From: Thiohalocapsa sp. ML1
GTDB taxonomy: Bacteria > Pseudomonadota > Gammaproteobacteria > Chromatiales > Chromatiaceae
Assembly: GCF_001469165.1 (NCBI RefSeq)
Contig: NZ_JABX01000014.1
Location: 1 to 64,000, forward strand
Direction: 5' to 3'
Length of the DNA stretch: 64,000 nucleotides
Below the pieces are notes generated by a model, which searched no databases, was not told where the DNA came from, and saw only the letters and a list, made by a program, of their open reading frames with translations. Made by a program: the position numbers and the translations under genes. This document shows positions 6,843 through 15,061 of this stretch, piece by piece (the first letter of the stretch is position 1; every line of letters begins with the position of its first letter).

Positions 6843-7775
6843 ATCTTGTTGAGTAGAAAAAAGAACCCTCATTTCTTTATCCGACAGTGAAAGTGTAATG
6901 TTCCTATACGGGTCACACTTGAAGTTTCCTCTGATCTTGACGAGACCCGATCGCTTGCCTTCACATAAACTCGAAGGTCTACTCCCCCAGATTTCGGCAG
7001 GAAGGCTATCAATCGACAAACGTAATGCATCCCAGACGAGAGTCACGTAGGTTGGTCCACCGTCAAACGATGATGATACAATGCCAACCACGAAGCCATC
7101 CTCGTTATAAACTGGGCCTCCACTCATCCCTCCCTGTGCTTCCATAGCAACTTCAACGCATGGGGACCGCATACGGTCGCCTCTGCCATGCGGGTAGCAA
7201 GCAGTGACCAAACCCGAACTGACGAGTGGTGTTACCGGAGCGGCGCCAGGTTCAATTTTTCCTTGTCGAAAACCTACTGCCCAGAGCCTCTGCCCTGGCA
7301 GTGGAAGGCATAGCTCAATTGGGGCAAACGAAACAATATGTGAAATGTGTGCGTCGGAGTTCAGGCTGCATGAAACCACGGAAAGATCAGATACAACTTT
7401 CCTATCATGCATCATGAATTCACTCTTCCCTGAGCACGTAACCGTGGCTGTTGGAAGCCAGGCTCGCGCTGCACCTTCAGGGAGAAGCGTGAGTAACACT
7501 GGTCCAGAACCCGCTCGAGGAAACTCATCGAGAACGTGCGTTGCCGTCAGCATTAGACCTGGGCCAATCATGATGCCACTCCCAATGCTGAGCAATTTGT
7601 CACCGAAGAAACCTCCTATTGCCGCGACGGCATCACCAGCTTGGTAGAGACTGTCTAAAGGGCCTATCCCATCAACGGTTGTGAATTCAGGCCGCCTCCA
7701 ACTGACCTTGAGTCTCTCCAAATCAGGATTATCAGCCGATATTTCGACTTGGTGACTCAACCCGTCCGTGCTCAT
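6837..7775 (-). CDS. Trypsin-like serine protease (cassette gene)
   Basis: The 312-residue product carries the full S1 triad: His80 in MLTATHVL, Asp130 in VSDLSVV and Ser218 in GGMSGGPVYN. There is no signal peptide, so it probably acts in the cytoplasm, unlike DegP-type relatives, and no PDZ domain is present. A unique C-terminal 70 residues follow the protease fold. Cytosolic trypsin-like proteases occur in several antiphage and regulated-cell-death systems; a defence role here is inference from the company it keeps. The stop codon is buried in attC site 7. Substrate unknown. Confidence 0.82.
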   Translation of the reverse strand: MSTDGLSHQVEISADNPDLERLKVSWRRPEFTTVDGIGPLDSLYQAGDAVAAIGGFFGDKLLSIGSGIMIGPGLMLTATHVLDEFPRAGSGPVLLTLLPEGAARAWLPTATVTCSGKSEFMMHDRKVVSDLSVVSCSLNSDAHISHIVSFAPIELCLPLPGQRLWAVGFRQGKIEPGAAPVTPLVSSGLVTACYPHGRGDRMRSPCVEVAMEAQGGMSGGPVYNEDGFVVGIVSSSFDGGPTYVTLVWDALRLSIDSLPAEIWGSRPSSLCEGKRSGLVKIRGNFKCDPYRNITLSLSDKEMRVLFSTQQDA

Positions 7776-7794
7776 ACTTTCTTCGCTGTACCCT

Positions 7795-7899
7795 ACCTAA
7801 CGTTTTGCAAAGCCGGCCCATGCATGCGGCCCGACACCCTTAGAATTTTGCCACAAGCTCGACCCGCATGCATGGATCGGGCTGTTGCGCTGGTTCGCA
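7795..7899 (-). other. attC site 8
   Basis: ACCTAAC at 7795-7801 is a perfect box; the other end, GTTCGCA, is degenerate. Inside, GCCGGCCCATGCATGCGG pairs imperfectly with CCGCATGCATGGATCGGGC. It is the attC of the two-gene cassette at 8040-8963, although 140 bases of repeat-bearing DNA separate it from the gene. Confidence 0.7.
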
Positions 7900-7980
7900 C
7901 GGTTTATGCCCACCGTATGTGGGGGTGTGAAATGGTAGACAGATGCCTTTGTGACCCGTCAGTTTGTCGGGCTAAATTAG

Positions 7981-8032
7981 TCAATTTAGTAAACTGTCAC
8001 CGTATCTCAATTTAGTAAACTGTCACCGTATT
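7981..8032. repeat. 26-bp direct tandem repeat, two copies
   Basis: A 26-bp unit beginning TCAATTTAGTAAACTGTCAC occurs at 7981 and again at 8007, differing only in the last base. The core AAACTGTCACCG recurs at about 55917, just outside the IS at 53503-55890. Such motifs resemble terminal sequences of insertion elements, so this may be an excision scar. The rest of 7900-8039 has no gene. Confidence 0.7.
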
Positions 8033-8039
8033 TCAACGT

Positions 8040-8420
8040 CTAGCGCATCAGATTTCTTATTCGGTCTTCCGCGACCGTCGGCGAATCGACGAAATATTCT
8101 TTTCCGAATGTATAAGCGTCCTGCCAATTGGGAAATACTGTTTCGAATTCTTCCAGCGCCCGGATTAGGTTTTCTCTTATCTCGCTCGGCTGTGCATTTC
8201 TTGCAATAATCCTATCCAAAACCATAGCAAGAATGGTATCGGCCAACTTGGCTTCAAATTTCTTGTAGGCAGCGACCCCTTTGTCTTTTCGAAAAACTGT
8301 AAACTTTCCTCGGTTGTTAAAGACCTTGGCCATAGCCGGCACAAGATATTGCAACGATCCAAACGTATGAGGATAGTGGTCTCGGTAGGCTTCGGCGAGA
8401 TCGAGATTTGACGTTGCCAC
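8040..8420 (-). CDS. Uncharacterised helical cassette protein
   Basis: This 126-residue soluble protein starts at a GTG preceded by AGAGGG. It is helix-rich with aromatic clusters (YRDHYPHTFGSLQYL, FPNWQDAYTFGKEYF). I recognise no family or catalytic motif. It lies 24 bases after the gene at 8445-8963 and shares its attC interval, so the two form one cassette and probably one functional unit. Confidence 0.5.
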   Translation of the reverse strand: MATSNLDLAEAYRDHYPHTFGSLQYLVPAMAKVFNNRGKFTVFRKDKGVAAYKKFEAKLADTILAMVLDRIIARNAQPSEIRENLIRALEEFETVFPNWQDAYTFGKEYFVDSPTVAEDRIRNLMR

Positions 8421-8444
8421 GGTGGTATGCCCTCTATTTCCTCT

Positions 8445-8963
8445 TTAGTTGCATGACTTCCGAACGTCGTTGGCCGCTTGCATCAACGATTCCATGAGAA
8501 GACCTCGTTTCATTAGTAGCTGCGCGTAGTATCCGGGGATTGGTTTATAGACGTTTAAAAAAACTACCGAAAACGCTAGTTCTGGGCCGCCATGTTCGTT
8601 TGTTAAAAGAGCATTCTGGATGATATCCGAGTAATCCGTGTAGCGCTCATGCAACTTGTTTATCAGCTCATTGCTGCTCGACACCCATCCGCGCTCCATA
8701 AATGCGTTAACGGCGGCAAGGTTCATCTCATCCGACCTTCGCTCAACATCCTGCGGGGCTCCGTTTGACGATGCTAGGACTATCAGGGTGCAATATGTCA
8801 GAGCGAAGGCGGCCGTCTCTTGGCGCATCAATAGGCGATTTGACGGCTCGCCTCCGATCTCACGAAGTACAGATTCCAGGGTCCGTGCGAGCGTCGCAGC
8901 AGCATCGGTGAACAGTTCTTCGCTTGATTTCCTGCTGCCAAAGAGTCTTGAAAATGGGGGCAT
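8445..8963 (-). CDS. Uncharacterised cassette protein
   Basis: The 172-residue product has a basic N-terminus (MPPFSRLFGSRKSS) and is mainly helical, with two moderately hydrophobic stretches (TAAFALTYCTLIVLASS-like and LAFSVVFLNVYKPIPGYY). No signal peptide or known motif is seen. An AGAGG site precedes the ATG. It is the first gene of the cassette closest to mutM, where expression from an upstream promoter would be strongest. Function unknown. Confidence 0.5.
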   Translation of the reverse strand: MPPFSRLFGSRKSSEELFTDAAATLARTLESVLREIGGEPSNRLLMRQETAAFALTYCTLIVLASSNGAPQDVERRSDEMNLAAVNAFMERGWVSSSNELINKLHERYTDYSDIIQNALLTNEHGGPELAFSVVFLNVYKPIPGYYAQLLMKRGLLMESLMQAANDVRKSCN

Positions 8964-8982
8964 ACTGGCCTCTGATATTTTT

Positions 8983-9027
8983 GCCTAACAGTTACTTGGG
9001 CCGCAGCCTGTGCTTGAGGTGTTAGGT
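8983..9027 (-). other. attC site 9 (short), right end of the array
   Basis: GCCTAAC at 8983-8989 and GTTAGGT at 9021-9027 are perfect boxes, but only 31 bases lie between them, with weak pairing. It marks the right end of the array. Between 9028 and mutM at 9187 I see no gene, integrase or attI-like sequence that I can identify. Confidence 0.6.
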
Positions 9028-9186
9028 TGGACCCTTTCTTCAAGCATTCTGCTTGGGCCAAGTCTAGCGCCTTTTCTGATACCCGCAACCTCCAAAAGCC
9101 TCGTCCTGCCAAGTAGATGCATCCTCCCGCATCAATGCCGCCGGACCCGCGGAGTCGTCGCGGATCGGCGCGTCGCGCTCCGCACC

Positions 9187-10002
9187 TCAGCGCTGGCACC
9201 GCGGGCAATAGAAGCTGGAGCGTTGGCCGATGCGCCGCGTGCGGACGGGCGCGCCGCAGCCGGGGCAGGGCTCGCCGGTGCGGCCATAGACGCGCAGCGC
9301 GCGGGCGAAGTAGCCGGGGTTGCCGTTCTCCTGCACGAAGTCCCGCAGGCTGGTGCCGCCCTCGGCGATGGCGGCGGCGAGCACGGTCTTGATGCTCGCG
9401 GCGAGACGCTCAAAGCGCAGCAGCGCGATGCGCCCGGCGGGGCGCGCGGGATGGATGCCGGCGCGGTGCAGGGCCTCGCTGGCGTAGATGTTGCCGACGC
9501 CGACGACGACGTGGCTGTCCATGATGAAGGTCTTGACCGCTGCGCGCCGGCCGCGGCTCTGCCGGTGCAGGTAGGCGCCGTCGAAGCCGGGCGACAGCGG
9601 TTCCGGGCCCAAGTGCGCGAGCAGCGGGTGCGCCTCCACGGGCGGCGGCGCCCAGTGCAGGCTGCCGAAGCGGCGCGGGTCGCGGAGCCTGAGACAGCGC
9701 CCGTCGTCCAGCGCGAGATCGATGTGGTCGTGCGGACCCGGCGGCGTGGCCGCCGGCAGCACGCGCAGGCTGCCGGACATGCCCAGGTGCAGGATCAGCG
9801 TGCCCGCGGGCAGGTCGATGAGCAGGTACTTGGCGCGTCGGCGCAGATCGAGCACCGGCTGCCCGGCGACGGCCGCGTCCAGGCTCTCCGGCACCGGCCA
9901 GCGCAGCCGCCGCTCGCGCGCCACGAGCCGCAGGATGCGCCGCCCGCGCAGGTGCGGCGCGATGCCGCGCAGGCTCGTCTCCACCTCGGGCAGCTCGGGC
10001 AT
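9187..10002 (-). CDS. mutM: Formamidopyrimidine-DNA glycosylase (Fpg/MutM)
   Basis: The 271-residue protein removes oxidised purines such as 8-oxoguanine and nicks the abasic site. It begins MPELPEVET, with the catalytic Pro2-Glu3 and a conserved lysine in RRAKYLL. The H2TH region includes [11 protein letters not shown], and the C-terminus carries the zinc finger CPGCGAPV with CPRC. Its length is typical. It is the last gene of the minus-strand run downstream of the Gldg/DUF4340 operon (54-base gap). In E. coli mutM sits next to rpmG-rpmB; here about 11 kb has come between them. Confidence 0.97.
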   Translation of the reverse strand: MPELPEVETSLRGIAPHLRGRRILRLVARERRLRWPVPESLDAAVAGQPVLDLRRRAKYLLIDLPAGTLILHLGMSGSLRVLPAATPPGPHDHIDLALDDGRCLRLRDPRRFGSLHWAPPPVEAHPLLAHLGPEPLSPGFDGAYLHRQSRGRRAAVKTFIMDSHVVVGVGNIYASEALHRAGIHPARPAGRIALLRFERLAASIKTVLAAAIAEGGTSLRDFVQENGNPGYFARALRVYGRTGEPCPGCGAPVRTRRIGQRSSFYCPRCQR

Positions 10003-10056
10003 GTCAGTGCGCGGCGCCGCGGCCGCGGCGGGCCCGTGGCATGGCCGGGGTCGTGC

Positions 10057-11232
10057 TCACGGCCGCAGCTTCTCCGTGGGCAGCGGCGCCATCGGGTCGT
10101 CCATCGGGGCGAGTTGCTCCGGCGCGGGCGGCAGGTCCGGCGGCAGGTCCGGCGGCTGGACGGGCGCGAAGGGGTCCTCGGCGCCGGGCAGCGCGGACGG
10201 GTCTGTTCTGCGCGGCGGCACCATGTCGCGCAGGTTCGGAATCGCGGCGGTGGGCCGCTCTTCGGCCGGCTCGCTGCCGGGCGGCGGCGGCGCGAGCCGC
10301 TCCGTCGGCAGCGCCGGCGCGACGGGCTCGGGCGCGGGTGGCGCCGGCAGCTCGGCCGGGTCGGGCTCGCGCCATTCGTCAGGCCGCACGGGGGCCGGCG
10401 TCGGCATCGCCGCGGTGGGCAGCGACCGGCCGGGCGGCGGCGGCATCGGCAGCGCGGGGGCGCTGCGCGCGGCATCGAGCGGCGGCGTCGCGAAGCGCCA
10501 GCTCAGCTTGGCGTCGAGCAGCGTCCAGCGGGTGCCGCCGTCGCTGACCAGGAATTCCAGCGCGTCGCCGCCGTCCGCGGAGCCGATTCGGAGAGACTGC
10601 CCCAACCCGCCGCCGTCGCGCAGGTCCGGCGGCGTCTCGACACGCACGGCCAGGGCATCGGCCAGCGGCGCCAGCGCGCCGGCGGTCAGCGGCTCGCCGT
10701 CGAGGTCGCCCAGGCCCGGGCTGAAGTCGGCCGGCAGGAGGCGGCGGCTCACCAGCTCCAGCGTCGGCGTCATCAGGCGCGGCAGAAAGCGGTCGTCGAT
10801 CAGGTGCACCATGTCGCCGATCTGCACATAGCGCTGGTCCGCCACCGGCTCGGTGCCGCCGAACCGCAGCTCCAGCCCGTCGAGCACGATGCGCACCGGC
10901 GCCGGGTCGAGACCGAGCCCGCCGAGGTCGAGCCCGGCCGCCGGCAGCGTGCGCGTCAGCGTCGCCGCCGCCACGGGCAGGAGCTTCGCGACCGACTCCG
11001 CGTCCGCCGGCACGGCGTAGGGCGCGAGCATCTGCCAGCCAGCGTCGTCGCGCTTGAGCCGCACGGCGGGCTCGCCGGCGCGGTGCAGCTCGATGCTCGC
11101 GATGTCCGCCGGCTTGAGCGCCGTGAGGCGCGTCTCGCGCAGCGCCTCGCGCACGTCCAGGCGCGCCGCGAGGAGCAACCCAGCGAGCAGCACCAAGAGG
11201 CCCAAGTTGATGAGCCAGCGCCGCGCGAGCAT
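10057..11232 (-). CDS. DUF4340-domain protein
   Basis: The product has 391 residues. An N-terminal membrane anchor (residues 5-24) is followed by a DUF4340-type extracytoplasmic domain, recognisable from the lysine/aspartate-rich W-ML-PY region and its position after a Gldg gene. From about residue 255 the protein is a proline-rich, low-complexity tail that is unlikely to fold. It starts two bases after the Gldg gene stops. DUF4340 proteins accompany ABC-2 transporters with Gldg subunits; the transported substrate is not known. Confidence 0.75.
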   Translation of the reverse strand: MLARRWLINLGLLVLLAGLLLAARLDVREALRETRLTALKPADIASIELHRAGEPAVRLKRDDAGWQMLAPYAVPADAESVAKLLPVAAATLTRTLPAAGLDLGGLGLDPAPVRIVLDGLELRFGGTEPVADQRYVQIGDMVHLIDDRFLPRLMTPTLELVSRRLLPADFSPGLGDLDGEPLTAGALAPLADALAVRVETPPDLRDGGGLGQSLRIGSADGGDALEFLVSDGGTRWTLLDAKLSWRFATPPLDAARSAPALPMPPPPGRSLPTAAMPTPAPVRPDEWREPDPAELPAPPAPEPVAPALPTERLAPPPPGSEPAEERPTAAIPNLRDMVPPRRTDPSALPGAEDPFAPVQPPDLPPDLPPAPEQLAPMDDPMAPLPTEKLRP

Positions 11233-11234
11233 GG

Positions 11235-12773
11235 TCAGTCCTGCTCCCGGCGCCAGCGCACCAGGAGCCCGGCGCCGATGAGCGCGACGGGCAGCAGCAC
11301 GACGGCGCCGAGGGAGATGATGCCGGCGCGCAGATCCGACAGCGCGACGATGGCGCGGTCGTCCGGCCCCGTCGGCGGCGCGATGAGGTCTTCAAGCCCG
11401 GTCAGCCAGCGCGCCATGCGCAGGGCCAGCGTGCGGTTCTCGGCGCTCGCCAAGTGGGCGTTGCTGGCAAAGTCGCCGTCGCCGACGACGATGACGCGCT
11501 GCATCGGCGCCTCCGCCGGCGCCTCGTCTGCGCTCGCCGCCGTGCCGGGCGGCGGCGGGCGCGGGCGCGTCAGCACCAGCGCCAGCGCGAGCGGGCCGGG
11601 GCGCTCGCCGAGGCTCGGGTCGCGCGTCAGCTCGCCGCGGATCGGGCCGGTCTCGTTCCAGCTCTCCGCGCCGGTGGCGAGCACCGCGTCGAGCTGCCAG
11701 CCCGGCGCGGCGGCGGTCTCGAAGGCGAGGCTGCCGGGCAGCACGGCGGGCTCGACCAAGTCCCGGCCCAGCGCGTGCGCCGGCCAGTCGGCGAGCAAGG
11801 CGAAGGTCGGCGTGTCGAAGCCGCGCGCGGCCGCGGCGGCATCGACCACGGTGCCGGGCAACGGCCGCACGCCGAGATAGGTGGCGAGCGGCTCCAGGCC
11901 CATCAAGTCGCCCGTGTCGCCCGTCTCGCTCGGGTCCATGAGCCAGAGCAGGTTGCCGCCGGCGGCGACGTGGTCCACCAGCGCCTCGGCCTCGCCCGGG
12001 AAGAGCGCGATGGACGGCGTCGACAGCACCAGCAGGTCCGTGTTGGCCGGCACGCTGCCCGCGCTCGCGAGGTCCAGCGGCCGGAGCCGAAAGCCGCGCT
12101 GGCGCAAGAGCTGCGCGAAGCGGCCGATGTCGGGCCCGCCACCACCCGTGAGCGCGCGCTCGCCGTGGCCCTCCAGCACCGCGACCCAGGGGGCGCGGTC
12201 CAGCGTGAGCCGGGCGATGGCCCCGGATAGCGCCGCCTCGCTCAGCACGCCGAGCGTCTCGCGCCGGCCCCGATACTCCAGCAGGATCTGCCCCAGCAGG
12301 CGCACGTCGGCGTCGCGGGCGCGCTCCGGGAAGCGCTGCGGGTCCACCCAACGCACGTCCAGGTCGGGCCGGTGCCGGCGGTACTGCGCGACGAGCTGCT
12401 CCACGGCGCGGCCGATGCGATGCTCGCGCGGCGCGAAGATGGTGATCGCAAGGGGCGGCCCGTCGCCGGCCGACAGCCGCTCCAGTACCGCGATGCTCTC
12501 CGGCGACAGGCTGTTGCGCTGCGTCAGCGTCCAGTCGAAGTAGTGATCATGGCGCGCGACGAGCCAGCCCGCGGCCAGCACGACGCCAAAGAGCAGCAGC
12601 GCGAAGAGCAGGTCGGCGACGGTGCACAGGACGCGCCGCCAGGGTCCGCTGTCGCGCTGCGTCGCGCCGTCGGCGTCGGCGCCGGGCGACGGCCGCGCGG
12701 CAGCCGGCTCCGTACTCGGGACAGCGGCCATCGCGGCGTCGGCACCGGCCGCGGGTGATGGGTTGGCCTTCAT
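11235..12773 (-). CDS. Gldg-family ABC transporter auxiliary protein
   Basis: The start at the ATG at 12773 gives 512 residues; a longer in-frame start at 12821 would overlap the permease. A low-complexity Ala/Pro N-terminus is followed by one membrane helix (about 55-75), a large periplasmic domain (ITIFAPREHRIGRAV, LLWLMDPSETGD, VIVVGDGDFASN) and a C-terminal helix before a basic tail (LVRWRREQD). This is the ABC_transp_aux/GldG layout. In gliding bacteria GldG works with GldA and GldF; here the homologue belongs to a general ABC-2 system. Substrate unknown. Confidence 0.85.
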   Translation of the reverse strand: MKANPSPAAGADAAMAAVPSTEPAAARPSPGADADGATQRDSGPWRRVLCTVADLLFALLLFGVVLAAGWLVARHDHYFDWTLTQRNSLSPESIAVLERLSAGDGPPLAITIFAPREHRIGRAVEQLVAQYRRHRPDLDVRWVDPQRFPERARDADVRLLGQILLEYRGRRETLGVLSEAALSGAIARLTLDRAPWVAVLEGHGERALTGGGGPDIGRFAQLLRQRGFRLRPLDLASAGSVPANTDLLVLSTPSIALFPGEAEALVDHVAAGGNLLWLMDPSETGDTGDLMGLEPLATYLGVRPLPGTVVDAAAAARGFDTPTFALLADWPAHALGRDLVEPAVLPGSLAFETAAAPGWQLDAVLATGAESWNETGPIRGELTRDPSLGERPGPLALALVLTRPRPPPPGTAASADEAPAEAPMQRVIVVGDGDFASNAHLASAENRTLALRMARWLTGLEDLIAPPTGPDDRAIVALSDLRAGIISLGAVVLLPVALIGAGLLVRWRREQD

Positions 12774-12783
12774 GCGCGCGCCG

Positions 12784-13521
12784 TCATCCGAGCCTTGCGT
12801 TGTCCAGGGCACGGTGCGCAAGCGCGAGGAAGAGCGCGGACATCAGCACGAAATAGGCCAGGTCGCCGACTCGCACGATGCCGGCCAGGAACCAGAACAG
12901 ATGCTGGTTCCACGCCAGCCAGTCCAGCACGCCGAGCTCGGCGGCGCCGAGCATCTCGGCCCGGTTCACGACGGAGAGCAGGATCAAGAGCCCGTAGGCG
13001 GCCACCGCGGCGGCGATGGGCTGGCTGGTCAGGCTGGCCGCGCAGAGCCCCACCGCCGCAAACAGGAGCCCCGTGAGCCAGAGCCCGAGCGACGCGGCGA
13101 CGAGCAGCCCCGGGTCCACGGCGGCGGCCCCGAGCAGCGTGAGCCCGAGCCCGAGCGGCAGCAGGCACAGGGGCAGCAACAGCAGCGCCAGCCCCAGGTA
13201 CTTGCCGAGCAGCACCTCCGCCAGCGACACCGGCGCGCCGGCGAGCAGCGTCCAGGTGCCGTCGCTGCGCTCGCCGGCCAGCGCGCGGGCGGCGAGCAGC
13301 GGCACCACGAGCAGCAAGATGACGGCGGCGGCGCCGTACAGATTGTGCGCAAGCTCCAGGTTGAGCCCGGCGCTGTCGACGGCGGGCGCCGGCCCCGAGA
13401 AGCGATCGAGCACCTTCAGCAGCACATAGCCGAGGATGGCCTGCGTCACCGCGAGCAGCACCCAGCCGACGGGCGTGCGAAACGCGGCGAGCAGGTCGCG
13501 GAGCGCGATGGCGACGATCAC
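12784..13521 (-). CDS. ABC-2 type transporter permease
   Basis: The gene starts with a GTG at 13521 that overlaps the TGA of the ATPase gene by four bases, so translation is coupled. The frame stays open upstream, but that part is the ATPase gene in another frame. The 245-residue product has six hydrophobic segments with a conserved ARALAGERSDGTW loop typical of GldF-like/ABC-2 permeases. It partners the ATPase upstream and the Gldg and DUF4340 proteins downstream. Confidence 0.88.
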   Translation of the reverse strand: MIVAIALRDLLAAFRTPVGWVLLAVTQAILGYVLLKVLDRFSGPAPAVDSAGLNLELAHNLYGAAAVILLLVVPLLAARALAGERSDGTWTLLAGAPVSLAEVLLGKYLGLALLLLPLCLLPLGLGLTLLGAAAVDPGLLVAASLGLWLTGLLFAAVGLCAASLTSQPIAAAVAAYGLLILLSVVNRAEMLGAAELGVLDWLAWNQHLFWFLAGIVRVGDLAYFVLMSALFLALAHRALDNARLG

Positions 13522-14453
13522 GCCGCCTCCATGCCGAGGGTCTGGAAGAAGAGCCGCTCCACGTCGGTGCGCTCGACGCCAAGCTCGACGAGCCCCCAGC
13601 CCGCGGCGACGACGGCCGCGGCGAGCTGTTCCGCGCACGCGCCGTCCGTCAGCTCGATGCGGTAGGTGCCGGGCTCCGCGATGCTGCTGCCGGGCACCGG
13701 TCGCGCGACGGGCACGGCCGCGGCCACCGGCGCCAGCGCCTTCAGCGCCGCGAGCTTCGGCGGCCGGGCGACGCGCAGCAACAGCGCGCGTGGCGTATCG
13801 AGCCGCCCGTCGTGCAGCATCCGCCCCTGGTGCAGCACGATGACGCGCCGGCAGGTCGCCTGCACCTCCGTCAGCGCGTGGCTGGAGATGATCACGGCGG
13901 CGCTGTTGCCCAGCTCCGCGATGAGCCCGCGCACCTCGCGCATCTGCACCGGGTCGAGCCCGTCGGTGGGCTCGTCGAGGATCACCAGCTCCGGCTCGTG
14001 CAGCAGCGCCGCGGCGAGCCCGGCGCGCTGCTGGTAGCCCTTCGACAGCTTGCCGAGCAGCCGGCGGCGCACCTCGGTGAGGCCGCACAGCCGCTCCACG
14101 CGCGCGACGGCGCGCGCGATGGCGCCGGGCGGGATGCGCCGGAGCCGCGCGCAGTGGTCCAGATACTCCGCAACGCGCATCTCCGGATACAGCGGCGGGC
14201 GCTCGGGCAGGTAGCCGATGCGGCGCTTGGCGCGCTCCGGATGGCGCGCGAGGTCGTCTCCACCCACCGTGACCCGCCCCGCGCTCGGCGCGAGCAGGCC
14301 CGCGAGGATGCGAAGGCAAGTGCTCTTGCCGGCGCCGTTCGGCCCCAGCAAGCCGAGCACCTCGCCGGAGGCGAGCGCGAAATCGACGCCTGCGAGCACC
14401 GGCTTGCCGCCATAGCGTCGTTCGAGGCCCCGCACCCGCAGCAGTGTTTCCAT
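13518..14453 (-). CDS. ABC transporter ATP-binding protein
   Basis: I chose the ATG at 14453 (METLLRVRGLERRY), which gives 311 residues. It has Walker A GPNGAGKST, a signature helix LSKGYQQR, Walker B LVILDEPTDGLD and the H-loop SSHALTEV. The C-terminal domain of about 90 residues is of the kind found in GldA/CcmA-like ATPases. It is the first gene of the four-gene minus-strand operon and energises the adjacent permease. Substrate cannot be inferred. Confidence 0.93.
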   Translation of the reverse strand: METLLRVRGLERRYGGKPVLAGVDFALASGEVLGLLGPNGAGKSTCLRILAGLLAPSAGRVTVGGDDLARHPERAKRRIGYLPERPPLYPEMRVAEYLDHCARLRRIPPGAIARAVARVERLCGLTEVRRRLLGKLSKGYQQRAGLAAALLHEPELVILDEPTDGLDPVQMREVRGLIAELGNSAAVIISSHALTEVQATCRRVIVLHQGRMLHDGRLDTPRALLLRVARPPKLAALKALAPVAAAVPVARPVPGSSIAEPGTYRIELTDGACAEQLAAAVVAAGWGLVELGVERTDVERLFFQTLGMEAA

Positions 14454-14604
14454 GGCCGCGACGATAGCGCGGGCGCTGGCCGCTGCCAACCGAGCGCGCG
14501 GCGGCTTTCGCGCCGGCGCCGCGGCTTGACCGGCCGGGGCCGAGTTGTTGTTACCATCAGTGCTCGATTTCCGATCAAGCCCGAGCGCGTGGGGAGCGAC
14601 ATCG

Positions 14605-15048
14605 ATGCCGCAGTTTCAAGGTTCCGGCTTCACGCTGACGCTGCCGAGCGGATGCCATGACGCGTCGGCCTACACCTTCGTGCTGCCCGCCGACGGCGGG
14701 TTCGCGGCGAATCTGGTCATCCGGTTCGAGGACGTGGCGGCGGACCTGGACCTCGCGCAGTACGCGGACAAGGCGCTGTCGAACCTGAGCGGCCAGTTCC
14801 AGGGCTTCAAGCTCGTGAACAAGGTCGCGGGCAAGCGGGGCGACGCGGACGGCGTGCTCGCAACCGTCGAGTGGGGCGAGGGGCCCGCGCGGATGACGCA
14901 GAAGCACGTGTATCTGCTGACGCCGGGGAAAAAGGCCCGACTCTACATCCTGACCACCACCGACCTCGCCGCGAACGCCGCGAAGTCTAACCCGGTGTTC
15001 GATCAGATCCTGCGCAGCTTTGCGCCGAACGAGGCCCAGCGTTTCTAG
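14605..15048 (+). CDS. DcrB-related (DUF1795) protein
   Basis: The ATG at 14605 follows a GGGGAGCGAC ribosome binding site and gives 147 residues (MPQFQGSGFTLTLPSG). The sequence has the DcrB/DUF1795 pattern of an amphipathic beta domain with YTFVLP, FAANLVI and a C-terminal FDQILRSF. There is no signal peptide, unlike E. coli DcrB. Relatives lie near type VI secretion spike genes, where they are thought to act as effector chaperones. A PAAR gene lies 1.5 kb away on the other strand, which supports that view but does not prove it. Confidence 0.75.
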   Translation: MPQFQGSGFTLTLPSGCHDASAYTFVLPADGGFAANLVIRFEDVAADLDLAQYADKALSNLSGQFQGFKLVNKVAGKRGDADGVLATVEWGEGPARMTQKHVYLLTPGKKARLYILTTTDLAANAAKSNPVFDQILRSFAPNEAQRF

Positions 15049-15061
15049 TCTCATTGCCGGA

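Larger units (their letters stand above)
522..9027 (-). mobile_element. Integron cassette array without integrase (CALIN)
   Basis: Every gene here lies on the minus strand and most sets of one to three genes end in an imperfect palindrome. Several of these start with RYYYAAC-like and end with GTTRRRY-like 7-mers, for example GTCCAAC/GTTGGGC, GCCCAAC/GTTAGGC and GCCTAAC/GTTAGGT. Internal arms share GTTAAGC-CAGCC and GTCGGGCTG. This is the architecture of attC sites. Genes point toward low coordinates, so an integrase and attI would be expected on the right, but mutM begins at 9187 and no tyrosine recombinase is visible. The base composition is visibly less GC-rich than the flanks. Gene content (toxin-antitoxin, CBASS, HEPN, protease, orphans) is typical of sedentary cassette arrays. 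Covariance-model scoring of attC was not possible here. Confidence 0.82.

Noticed and set aside
6599-6844. An 81-codon minus-strand frame between the CBASS and protease genes
   Set aside because: It covers the half attC, the hairpin element and attC site 7, so it is a by-product of those palindromes.
7921-7975. A GGTGTGAAATGGTAGACAG stretch like the D-arm of a tRNA-Leu
   Set aside because: No acceptor or T-arm pairing and no anticodon loop can be found around it.
9028-9186. An integron integrase or attI site at the right end of the array
   Set aside because: No tyrosine recombinase frame exists here or within mutM, and no attI-like motif could be supported.
9010-11880. A 956-codon open frame on the plus strand
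   Set aside because: It is antisense to mutM, the DUF4340 gene and part of the Gldg gene, with arginine/glutamine-rich shadow composition; high GC creates long antisense frames.
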